Origin: Planctomycetota bacterium
GTDB taxonomy: Bacteria > Planctomycetota > UBA8108 > JACQVS01
Length of the DNA stretch: 38,011 nucleotides
Direction of reading: 5' to 3'
NCBI GenBank assembly: GCA_028280485.1
Contig: JANQLS010000205.1
Coordinates: forward strand, 1-38,011
The notes under the pieces are model-generated. The model was not told where the DNA came from, did not search any database, and saw only the letters and a program-made list of their open reading frames with translations. Made by a program: the position numbers and the translations under genes. Below are positions 24,945 to 32,647 of the stretch, piece by piece; the stretch's first letter is position 1; the number at the start of each line of letters is the position of its first letter.

Positions 24945-27275
24945 TCATTCAAATTCTACTTCCCACTCAACCAAACCCGTCTCCTGCGGAGTCGCATACA
25001 CTCGCAACGAATACTGAGGATCACTCTCTTCACGAGTCATAGTTAAAATTTGATCGCCAAGTTTCGCTCGTCGTACTAAGTAACTTCCGTCATCTGGCAA
25101 GGCGATTCTCAGTTCGTATCGATCTCCCCCGACCACTCGACTCTTACCTTTTAACGTTTTAGAATTGGCATCCCAAGACTCTTCTACAATATCGATGAGC
25201 CCTTGAGAAATGTGTCGAGAAGTACTCACCACAACGGGCGTCTCGGCAACTTCTCTTAGAGCAAGGACTCGACAAGTTCCCAGCTCAAGTCTTTCATCGA
25301 GATTCTTGCTCATCGTTCCCGAGAATCGGTTTTTCCAAAAATCGAAAGAGTGATAACTTTTGCCGGCTTCAAGACCGAGCTTTTCGAAGGGATACTGAAT
25401 TTGAGTCTCTTTTTTTTCTTCCCAATTGAACAAACCGATGAGTTGCATCCTTGAATCTTGGGCCAACCAAATTTTCGGCTGATTCGATTCCAAGTAATCT
25501 ACAGGTCGAACCTCAGCATCGTGAGCGGGGAGGCAACGCTTGAGTAAATCTAAACGCTCCTTTTCTAAGCGATCATATTGCTCGCTCGAAGTGTGCATCG
25601 AACCCGTAACGGCTAACCAAGAAACCATCCAACGAGCTCTCTCCAGTGGATTACTTTTACGGACGTAAACGGGATCCGGATCGTTATGCCAAACTCGATT
25701 GTTTAAGAAATAGAGATTGGTTCCGTGCCATGCACCAAGAACCACGTGATTCCAACGCCCTCGACCCGCAGCTCCGTTATCAGGGCCGATTCGCATGGCA
25801 TCGATCATCCCAAACGCAGGCCCCATGCTGATCATATTCTGCGAAACATTACAGCCTAAAATGTAAGTCCCGGGAGCTTCTTCACGAAGGATCCTCAATC
25901 CTGTGCGATAAGCTTGGGCGTGAGTCTGATTCGCATCGTGAAGAATGGCTTTACCGAGTTTCTGATCTTTGTAGCCCTTGTGAATATAAATGTTGTTGGA
26001 TGGCATTCCTGTATGCATGCCATCGATTTTAAAGTAACGATATCCCCAATCGTAAATGCGTCGCACTCTCCGTCTAACGAAGGCTTCAGCCTTAGGATTC
26101 GTCAAATCGACACAGGTCCCCGACCAACGAGCATCGTGAAAAGGTGACCCATCAGGATTCTTCGCAAAGATTTCATGATCAAAGTAAGGATTTCTGAAGT
26201 TCCCGGCAAAGGGCATGAACCAAATCCCCGGTACCATTCCCAACTCGGTGATTTTCTGGGCACTGTGAGCCATTCCCGAGGGATAAAGTTGATTGGAACT
26301 TGAGAAGACTTTGATGGGACCCGTCAACTTGATGCTTTTTGGGTCTGTTTCCGGTTTAAAATCATCGGGCAAAACTTTCTGCCAACGATCATCAATCTGC
26401 ATAACCGTTAAACCGTAGGGTTTTAACTGTTCGGAGGCAAATTTACTGTTGGCAATTAAGTCGTTCTCTTTAGATGCGCCGGCGTGATACCAAGTGCAAT
26501 AAACGGATGGGCGAGGCTTGAGCTGAATTTTATAATGTTTTTTGACGGAGTCGGCATAAGCTTCTAAACCGAATCGAACATCATCAAAGTAACCGATGAG
26601 AAGGGTTTCGGTTTGCCTCTCTTGATTTGGAGGAACTTGAAAATGTCCCATCTCAAGTTGGGTTTTGACTCTGACGGTCAAATCGACCACGCTCGGAAAA
26701 TAAGATCCGACACCTTGCTCATGAGTTAACCACCCACTGACGACCCCATTGCGGGTCTCAGGATCAGCGATCGCACTAAAGGTGTAACTTCCTTGAGCTT
26801 GATCCACCGAAGTGAGCCCCCCAGTACCCAATGCTCTCAAAGTATCGAGAGAAGCCTTTAGGTTGACTTGATATTGATGCAAAGAAAGTATATCGACTTT
26901 ATAGTTTTCTTTGTCTTGATTGATAATCGTTGTTTGCAGATGAACAAAAGGAGACGCATCGAATAAGCGCACCTCCGTTTTCCAGCCATTATCATGATCA
27001 AAAAGGAGGGCGTGACCTTCCCCCCAATTTAAGGCTTTGATCTTGTATTGCTTGACAGCCATCACTTTTTGAACAAAGCGGAGCTTGGGAATAAAGATTT
27101 CAGTCTCTGATGATTCAGAATCGAGAATCCGTTCAATACGAATGCCATGATCGATGCAGGTGACTTGGAGATACCGATTCTTTATCGTCTGTTCAGCTAA
27201 GGGACTCGGCTTTGAAAGCAGAGTTAAGGGAAAGAAGGTTCCGATGAATATCCATACCAGGATTGAGTGATTCAT
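24945..27275 (-). CDS. Secreted alpha-galactosidase-like glycoside hydrolase (clan GH-D type)
   Basis: 776 aa with an N-terminal signal peptide (ILVWIFIGTFFPLTLLS). A beta-sandwich N-terminal domain (~30-240) precedes a (beta/alpha)8 barrel: YGLTVMQIDDRWQ (~287-299), GMVPGIWFMPFAG (~346-358), CVDLTNPKAEAFVRRRV, and RYFKIDGMH with the likely nucleophile Asp418 in the K-x-D motif. The later segment DAMRIGPDNGAA provides a candidate acid/base Asp, in the position of the R-x-x-x-D motif of GH27/GH36. A C-terminal beta domain follows. Enzymes of this type release terminal galactose (or a related sugar) from oligo- or polysaccharides, here probably in the periplasm or outside. The specificity is not determined. 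It lies 26 bp after the DUF4177-like gene, likely in the same transcript. Confidence 0.8.
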   Translation of the reverse strand: MNHSILVWIFIGTFFPLTLLSKPSPLAEQTIKNRYLQVTCIDHGIRIERILDSESSETEIFIPKLRFVQKVMAVKQYKIKALNWGEGHALLFDHDNGWKTEVRLFDASPFVHLQTTIINQDKENYKVDILSLHQYQVNLKASLDTLRALGTGGLTSVDQAQGSYTFSAIADPETRNGVVSGWLTHEQGVGSYFPSVVDLTVRVKTQLEMGHFQVPPNQERQTETLLIGYFDDVRFGLEAYADSVKKHYKIQLKPRPSVYCTWYHAGASKENDLIANSKFASEQLKPYGLTVMQIDDRWQKVLPDDFKPETDPKSIKLTGPIKVFSSSNQLYPSGMAHSAQKITELGMVPGIWFMPFAGNFRNPYFDHEIFAKNPDGSPFHDARWSGTCVDLTNPKAEAFVRRRVRRIYDWGYRYFKIDGMHTGMPSNNIYIHKGYKDQKLGKAILHDANQTHAQAYRTGLRILREEAPGTYILGCNVSQNMISMGPAFGMIDAMRIGPDNGAAGRGRWNHVVLGAWHGTNLYFLNNRVWHNDPDPVYVRKSNPLERARWMVSWLAVTGSMHTSSEQYDRLEKERLDLLKRCLPAHDAEVRPVDYLESNQPKIWLAQDSRMQLIGLFNWEEKKETQIQYPFEKLGLEAGKSYHSFDFWKNRFSGTMSKNLDERLELGTCRVLALREVAETPVVVSTSRHISQGLIDIVEESWDANSKTLKGKSRVVGGDRYELRIALPDDGSYLVRRAKLGDQILTMTREESDPQYSLRVYATPQETGLVEWEVEFE

Positions 27276-27301
27276 TTTGATCGTGTTCTCTTACTTTTTC
27301 T

Positions 27302-27727
27302 TTAGTTCGCAGATCTTCGCTTAAAGCAATAAAGCTGTTCTTTTTCTTTGTAACTGATTAATTCCCACCCTTGCTGACCGAGCCGATTCAAGCCTTCCTC
27401 CATTTTGGTACCGACTTGATCAGTGACCCGTTTGCCCAGTTTTTCCAAATTGGAAAAGATCGTGCTCAGATCTTGTTGATGACTTCCCGTTTTAAAATTC
27501 GGTGCTCTTCGGTTAGCAGAATTTCTCTCCGTATCTCTCATGAGATCCATCATCGAATCCACGCCCGTCAAATGATAAAAACTGACGACTTTGTACTCCC
27601 AGGCAACCGCACCAGGGGCCGTGGAGATTTGATCCGCATGGGTATCGGTTTTCAATGAAGTGGCAGCGTAAACTCCCAAGACACTGAAGATGGCAATCAT
27701 GAGAACAAAGATGTTTAAATCTTTCAT
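27302..27727 (-). CDS. Small membrane-anchored DUF4177-like protein
   Basis: 141 aa from the ATG at 27727, which has GGAGGT 7 bp upstream; the open frame back to 27934 adds 69 residues without support. The N-terminal segment IFVLMIAIFSVLGVYAATSL is a signal anchor or uncleaved signal. WEYKVVSFYHLTG near residue 45 and a C-terminal LNRLGQQGWELISYKE match the two conserved strands of DUF4177 proteins (WEYKV...GWELV). A Ser/Asn/Arg-rich helical insert lies between them. The function is unknown. It is upstream of the galactosidase-like gene and divergent from the cytochrome P460-like gene. Confidence 0.7.
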   Translation of the reverse strand: MKDLNIFVLMIAIFSVLGVYAATSLKTDTHADQISTAPGAVAWEYKVVSFYHLTGVDSMMDLMRDTERNSANRRAPNFKTGSHQQDLSTIFSNLEKLGKRVTDQVGTKMEEGLNRLGQQGWELISYKEKEQLYCFKRRSAN

Positions 27728-27976
27728 CGGTGAGACCTCCAATTTAAACGGTTTCTCTTCACGCTTTCGCTTTTGAAAGCAGGTTCGCTGTTCATTCTTA
27801 ATGGAAGCAACGAACGTAACAAAATTGTAAGGCGCCCCTATTTGAGCTGAATTGAACCCATCTTTAAAGCACAATCTAATAAGAATCTTCTTGTTAGAGA
27901 TTGATTTTAACTTTCTAGTCCTACCACCAACCAATTAAGCCAATATGGATAATTCTGACCTTAAGGAAATCGAACG
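27728..27976. promoter_or_regulatory. Divergent promoter region
   Basis: 249 bp between the DUF4177-like gene (minus) and the P460-like gene (plus). It is A+T-rich, and no certain promoter boxes were picked out. Confidence 0.3.
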
Positions 27977-28597
27977 ATGAGAGACTCCTTAGCACTTCTA
28001 AGCGCCCTCGTATGCATTTTAACTTCCTGTAATCAAGAAAAAGTGATTCAACCCGCAAAGGGGAAACCCGCAGCTTATGATCGCGTCGAGCTATCTCAAT
28101 CACTCCCCGAGTTAAAGGGATACGAAAATTGGACCCCTCTCACCAACAATCCGTTTCCAATCGAGCAAAATGCCTATGAGTTTTGCGGAATTTCCAAGCA
28201 ACGCTATGAAGCACTTCAATCCCGAGGCCTTCATTCTAACTATTCCATATTTGTGAGAGCGAATTCGACGGCTCTGAAGGGCCTGGGTAAAGAGGGTGAT
28301 TTACCCACTGGGAGCATCTTCGTGAAAGAAAAAGCGATGCTGAATTTCCAAACTAAAGAAGTCATCACCATGACCGCCGTCACGGCCATGATCAAAAGAG
28401 AAAAGGGCTACGACCCTGAAGGAGGGGATTGGGAATATCTTTATTACGACATGCAAAATAAAAAGAAGACTCAAGGAAAGTTGGAAAATTGTCGCAACTG
28501 TCACCTGAAGTCAACAGGTCAGGATTACCTTTACTTAACCTATTTGGGTGAGCCAAAACCGAAAAAGATGATCATTCGAACTTCGGGTAAGGAATGA
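27977..28597 (+). CDS. Cytochrome P460-like lipoprotein
   Basis: 206 aa. The N-terminal signal ends in a lipobox (CILTSCNQ), so the protein is probably a periplasm-facing lipoprotein. The body matches the cytochrome P460 family: GYENWTPL near residue 48, KGYDPEGGDWEYLYYD at ~143-158 and the heme attachment site CRNCH at 172-176, followed by DYLYLTYL. P460 proteins carry a c-type heme with an additional cross-link in hydroxylamine-oxidising members; many planctomycete homologues have unknown substrates. A stand-alone single-gene transcript is likely, diverging from the DUF4177-like gene. Confidence 0.8.
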   Translation: MRDSLALLSALVCILTSCNQEKVIQPAKGKPAAYDRVELSQSLPELKGYENWTPLTNNPFPIEQNAYEFCGISKQRYEALQSRGLHSNYSIFVRANSTALKGLGKEGDLPTGSIFVKEKAMLNFQTKEVITMTAVTAMIKREKGYDPEGGDWEYLYYDMQNKKKTQGKLENCRNCHLKSTGQDYLYLTYLGEPKPKKMIIRTSGKE

Positions 28598-28640
28598 ATT
28601 GTCGAGATGTATCAAAGTATTGATAATTATAAAACGATGA

Positions 28641-28745
28641 AACACCAAGGGCTGAAAGCCCGAAACTTTATAGCCCAGGGCAAAGCGAAGCGACGCCCTG
28701 GGTTGAAATTTTAAAATAGACATAGCCCTGTAAGGGCGACAGTAC
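28641..28745 (+). repeat. Triple-hairpin intergenic repeat
   Basis: Three short stems in a row: GGGCT/AGCCC (28649-28661), CCCAGGGC (28674-28681) with GCCCTGGG (28695-28702), and GCCCT (28725-28729) with AGGGC (28733-28737). The spacing and the AGCGAAGCGA loop look like dispersed planctomycete intergenic repeats. It lies between convergent genes, so it could also help end transcription. Confidence 0.6.
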
Positions 28746-28779
28746 CCTTTTCATTTTCATCATCTCAACAATCGATCCA

Positions 28780-30438
28780 TCACCTCACCCGAAACGCAAA
28801 CAACTTCGCATTGAGAAATTGAAACCTCAAACTTACCGTCTCCCCCATAAGAGAGCTCAATCCCTCCTCACCCTTCCAACGAGGCTTCAATCTCAAGCGA
28901 TCAAATCCACGATAAAGCTTAGCTGAATCGCCAGAAAAACTCTGAATGGGTGTTCCCGTGGAATCTAAAACATCGACTTTAATCCAACCGGACTTGGCAT
29001 CGACGTTCAATTCTAAATGATCTCCCTCGACCTTAAATGGCTTGGTGGTAACCGTCCCTACTTTCTCTCTCGCTTGAAGATAGAAAAAACTATCTAAACG
29101 AAGCTTTGCTAAACCGATTCTCGCATCCCACTTGCGAGCTCCCCAACGTTCATTGGTTGCTAAGTAGTAAATCCAGTGCTCATCTTGATGGGTGATAATG
29201 TGGGAAGGTGGTCGAACGCAGTCTTTATCAAAACTTCCGGCTGGTCCCCGAGGAATAAGGGGTTTCCGCGAGTACGTAGCAATTTCAAAGTTGTAGTGAA
29301 TCGCATCTCGAGAAGGAGCCATATAAAACTCCCACACGCCCCGTTCATGCCGCGTGAAGAAATCTTGTTTTCCCTTAGGAACGGGACGATTGGTAGCCGC
29401 CAAGACATCGGTTAGCGCAAACCAAACTCCTTCGTAGTACCACATGGGAAATGTATGAATTTGGTAGACCGGTACTTGAGTACCAGAAATCACACTTTTA
29501 TCGGGATCATTGAGTATAAAGGTTCGAAGGGTCTTCCAAGCCTTTGGATGATTGAGGAGATCATTTCCTTCAGTGTGCTCCATGATACGCACGCCCCGGA
29601 GTTCACCGACTCCCCCTCCGGCTAAAAAATCTTGCCTACAATGGAGCAAGTATTTCTTCGTGAGAGGATTCCAATTAATCTGATTGTTCGTATCAGCAGC
29701 TCGCCCGGTTACGGGATAGCCGTCATTATAGAAGTCCCAAGTGATGCCATCGGCAGAATAACCTAAACGTGTACAAGCATCAGGTCCTCCCATGTTGGGG
29801 TAAAGCGCTACTTTGTACTTTTCAGGATGCCCATAGGGATGACGCGGATCGATCATTACCGTCACTCCATCCAAACCAATATCGAGGAGGTGGACTTTTT
29901 TATTCTTGCGAAGAATGGGGATCGGTTTTTTAAAATTAACGAGATTGCTTTTGCCATCCTTTGAGATAAGAGGCTTTTCCCAGTGAATCCCATCTTTAGA
30001 TTCGGCATAAGCCAATCCCGCCCCGGGGCGCTTCCCCGACATGTACCAAAGTCGGAACTTCTGATGGTGTTCATCCCAGTGAGGAGAAAAAAACCAAGCG
30101 AAGGCAGATTCACCAAACTCGTATCCAGACCCTCCATCGGGTCCGTCATGAATTTTACCCGCTTGAAAATCCGAAACCAAAGTAGGCTCAATCACCACTC
30201 CATGCTTCTTGGCCTGCCCCACTTCTAATGTCACGTTTTCCTTTTTCGCAATGATGTAATCATCCACGAAGAGTTGTTTTTGAGTTCCGATGGAAAGGGG
30301 TTTGAAGTTGGATTGGGATTGTTGTTGGGCTTTTTGTTTGTTCTCAGCAGCGTGGGATGAACTAAATATGAGAGCTGAATAGCAAATGATTTGAGTAGTG
30401 ATTATAAAGATGGGCTTCATACTATTTAAAAGCTTCAT
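28780..30438 (-). CDS. Secreted beta-propeller glycoside hydrolase-like protein
   Basis: 552 aa. A signal peptide (IFIITTQIICYSALIFSSSHAA) is followed by GTQKQLFVDDYIIA, a planctomycete-type start for exported five-bladed beta-propeller proteins related to GH32/GH43. Typical blade motifs follow: HHQKFRLWYMSGK, GLAYAESKDGIHWEKP, TRLGYSADGITWDFYN, YLLHCRQD, and EHWIYYLATNERWG, ending in a beta-sandwich (~440-552). Catalytic Asp/Glu residues cannot be placed with confidence, so the activity is uncertain. It would be a secreted polysaccharide-processing enzyme, downstream of the sulfatase on the same strand with a 214-bp gap. The start is either 30438 or 30420; a hairpin repeat sits directly upstream of the first ATG. 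Confidence 0.7.
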   Translation of the reverse strand: MKLLNSMKPIFIITTQIICYSALIFSSSHAAENKQKAQQQSQSNFKPLSIGTQKQLFVDDYIIAKKENVTLEVGQAKKHGVVIEPTLVSDFQAGKIHDGPDGGSGYEFGESAFAWFFSPHWDEHHQKFRLWYMSGKRPGAGLAYAESKDGIHWEKPLISKDGKSNLVNFKKPIPILRKNKKVHLLDIGLDGVTVMIDPRHPYGHPEKYKVALYPNMGGPDACTRLGYSADGITWDFYNDGYPVTGRAADTNNQINWNPLTKKYLLHCRQDFLAGGGVGELRGVRIMEHTEGNDLLNHPKAWKTLRTFILNDPDKSVISGTQVPVYQIHTFPMWYYEGVWFALTDVLAATNRPVPKGKQDFFTRHERGVWEFYMAPSRDAIHYNFEIATYSRKPLIPRGPAGSFDKDCVRPPSHIITHQDEHWIYYLATNERWGARKWDARIGLAKLRLDSFFYLQAREKVGTVTTKPFKVEGDHLELNVDAKSGWIKVDVLDSTGTPIQSFSGDSAKLYRGFDRLRLKPRWKGEEGLSSLMGETVSLRFQFLNAKLFAFRVR

Positions 30439-30440
30439 AG

Positions 30441-30466
30441 TGGTAGGCTCGACCTTCGAGCCGTAC
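30441..30466. repeat. Short hairpin repeat directly upstream of a start codon
   Basis: GGCTCGA (30446-30452), CCT loop, TCGAGCC (30456-30462). The leader TAGTGGTAGGC begins 2 bp from the minus-strand ATG at 30438, so the hairpin would occupy the ribosome-binding region of the beta-propeller gene. Confidence 0.7.
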
Positions 30467-30602
30467 TGGATTATTTAAAAAACCTAAAGCAATACTTTAA
30501 AGTGCTTTTAAGCTTCAAGCCTGTTATCTCAACTACCTTAAGATTAAAGTCAAATTTAAAGTGCAGCTTAACTCTTAAAGTTGTTCAATTAGACCAAGAG
30601 TT

Positions 30603-30652
30603 CCGCACGCGGAGCGTGCGGACTACAAGCGTGCGGACGCCCCTTGTGCCTA
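30603..30652 (-). repeat. Composite short hairpin at the end of the sulfatase gene
   Basis: Minus strand: GGTAGTAGGCACAAGG at the sulfatase stop, then a GCGTCCGCACGC piece, then GTAGTCCGCACGC, TCC loop, GCGTGCGG (perfect 8-bp arms at 30603-30610 and 30614-30621). Two hairpin types are joined. Confidence 0.65.
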
Positions 30653-32500
30653 CTACCATCCATTCAACTCGGCGATTCGACCTAAAATGCCAATGCCGTA
30701 ACGCCCTTTTCGTGTACCGCCCTTCTCCATGAATTTCTTAACTAAGGGTAAGGCGGGCTCTCCCATCCAATCGAGAACATTGTGAAGCATCACTTCATTG
30801 TGAGTTCCTTTGAAGAGGAGATGATCTAAGCATTCGATGGCTTCCTTCTTCTTACCTAAATTGACGAGAGTCCAAGCCGCCATCATGCGAATCTCGTGTG
30901 CATCATCTTCGAGAGCTTTCATTAGCTCGGGAATGGCAGCTTTTGCGTCTTTCTCTAATAAATGAAGACCTACGATCGCCCACCACCGCAAACCAGCATC
31001 ATCATTCGAGAGGAGTTTAATAAATAGATTTAAATTTTTGGCATCTCGTACGAGCGCTAAATCCGCTGCATCCAAATAGGTTTCTAAGGGGTAAAGCTTT
31101 TTATCTCTCACCATTTCATAAATGGTGACGTTGTTTTCGGCCGCTCTTCGCTCTCGCATCTTTTCTGGAAGTAAACCGGAATCGTAAAGCTCTAATTGCT
31201 TTTTACGAAGTGCTTTTTTTAGCTCAGCTATTTTCGCTTGGTGCTCTTTTTTATGAATTAGATTGTGAACATTGTCGAAGTCTTTGTCGTTGTCGAAAAA
31301 CTCTTCCGAAACGCGTGGACGAAAAAATCGCCCGGTAATCTCGTTCGTTTTTCCTTCTCGATGGTGTTGCTCCCACGCAGGAGCAGCCTTCGCCTTCCAC
31401 AAGTAAGCTAAGTGTTGTCCCGCGGGAGCAAAGGGCATGTAGTTTTTATGGTAGGCAAATCGTTTACCTCGAATCATGCGTACGTGATCGATACGACCAT
31501 CGGCTCGTTCCCGAAAACTGAGATGGTATTTCGGTTCCGGTTCGATATCTTTGCCTAAAAAGATCGTGCCCTGAAAAGTACTTGGAATTTTTGCACCGGC
31601 TAAGCTCAACCAAGTTTTTGGCATGTCGATAAAGCTGACTAAGCGATCGACCACCATCCCCGGTTTTTTTGCGGGATATAGATGCTTCCACTTTTCGGGA
31701 ATCCTCACGATGAGAGGACAGTGAACACCACTGGCGTAAAGAAAACGCTTACTTCGAGGCAGCACTCCACCGTGATCCGAGTTGTAGATGATGATGGTAT
31801 CTTCGTAGAGACCATCCTTTTTGAGTTCATTGAGAGCCTTCTTCACTCCCTGATCCATATTCTCCACGGCATCGGCATACTTCGCGTAATTCTTTCGAAT
31901 CACGGGAAGATCGGGATGGTAGGAGAAGAGTTTCATTTTTTTAGGATCGTTTCGAGTGTTCTCTACATTTCCGTGAGCTCGACTTTCATGACTCGATCCG
32001 ATATTAACGACAGCAAAGAAAGGCTGACTCGGCTTACGCGTACGCCACCCGTAAGCTCCCCCTTTTTTGTGGTCCCAACAAGCTTTGTCGTTTCGCCCTC
32101 CGATGTTGTAATCGGTTTTTCCGGGATTTGAAGTGTGGTATCCCGCTTCCTTTAAAAGATCGGGGTAATATTTAATCTTGTCGTGGGGAATCTTATTCCG
32201 ACTTCGCATCGGTTGCGTGCCATTAGAAATTGCGTACATCCCCGTGATCCAACAAGATCGAGTCGGCGCGCAAACAGCTGCGTTATCAAAACAATAACGA
32301 TAGCGGAATCCCTCTGAAGCCAACTTGTCAATATTCGGAGTCTTGGCATTCACTCCACCGTAACAACTCACCCAAGAGATGCCATTATCTTCACTGGTGA
32401 TCCAGAGGATGTTGGGTTTCTCGGCGGAAAGGAGGTCAGTGGCTTTGAGAAGGAAAAGAAATAATGCAATCTGGAAAATAACGGAGCGTTGGAAATGCAT
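30653..32500 (-). CDS. Secreted type I sulfatase with C-terminal HEAT-like repeats
   Basis: 615 aa. The signal peptide (VIFQIALFLFLLKATDLLSA) is followed by PNILWITSEDNG with metal-binding acidic residues, and by VCAPTRSCWITG with the CxPxR sulfatase signature (Cys77, Arg81), where Cys is matured to formylglycine by a separate enzyme not in this window. YNSDHGG and later SFIDMPKTWLSLAG fit the family. Residues ~480-600 form HEAT-like helical repeats (LRWWAIVGLHLLEKDAKAAIP, then EIRMMAAWTLVNLG), an unusual addition. It hydrolyses sulfate esters or sulfamates of a glycan; the segment order resembles heparan N-sulfatase-like S1 enzymes, but specificity is inferred. The TAG stop lies inside the hairpin leader GGTAGTAGG. 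The next gene upstream is the candidate selenoprotein, 147 bp away. Confidence 0.88.
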   Translation of the reverse strand: MHFQRSVIFQIALFLFLLKATDLLSAEKPNILWITSEDNGISWVSCYGGVNAKTPNIDKLASEGFRYRYCFDNAAVCAPTRSCWITGMYAISNGTQPMRSRNKIPHDKIKYYPDLLKEAGYHTSNPGKTDYNIGGRNDKACWDHKKGGAYGWRTRKPSQPFFAVVNIGSSHESRAHGNVENTRNDPKKMKLFSYHPDLPVIRKNYAKYADAVENMDQGVKKALNELKKDGLYEDTIIIYNSDHGGVLPRSKRFLYASGVHCPLIVRIPEKWKHLYPAKKPGMVVDRLVSFIDMPKTWLSLAGAKIPSTFQGTIFLGKDIEPEPKYHLSFRERADGRIDHVRMIRGKRFAYHKNYMPFAPAGQHLAYLWKAKAAPAWEQHHREGKTNEITGRFFRPRVSEEFFDNDKDFDNVHNLIHKKEHQAKIAELKKALRKKQLELYDSGLLPEKMRERRAAENNVTIYEMVRDKKLYPLETYLDAADLALVRDAKNLNLFIKLLSNDDAGLRWWAIVGLHLLEKDAKAAIPELMKALEDDAHEIRMMAAWTLVNLGKKKEAIECLDHLLFKGTHNEVMLHNVLDWMGEPALPLVKKFMEKGGTRKGRYGIGILGRIAELNGW

Positions 32501-32647
32501 CGTAATTAATATCTTTGTTGGAGTTATTGTTGATGAATACGTGGGATAACGAACAGAATATTATAGCAGTTTTTTCTCTACCCATGAGTGATGCGCAGAG
32601 AAAAAACTTCAATAATTCAGCAACAATTATAAAACGATACCCGCCCC

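Noticed and set aside
27728..27934. Longer N-terminus for the DUF4177-like protein
   Set aside because: The start at 27727 has a strong GGAGGT site and places the hydrophobic segment at the N-terminus; the extension has neither.
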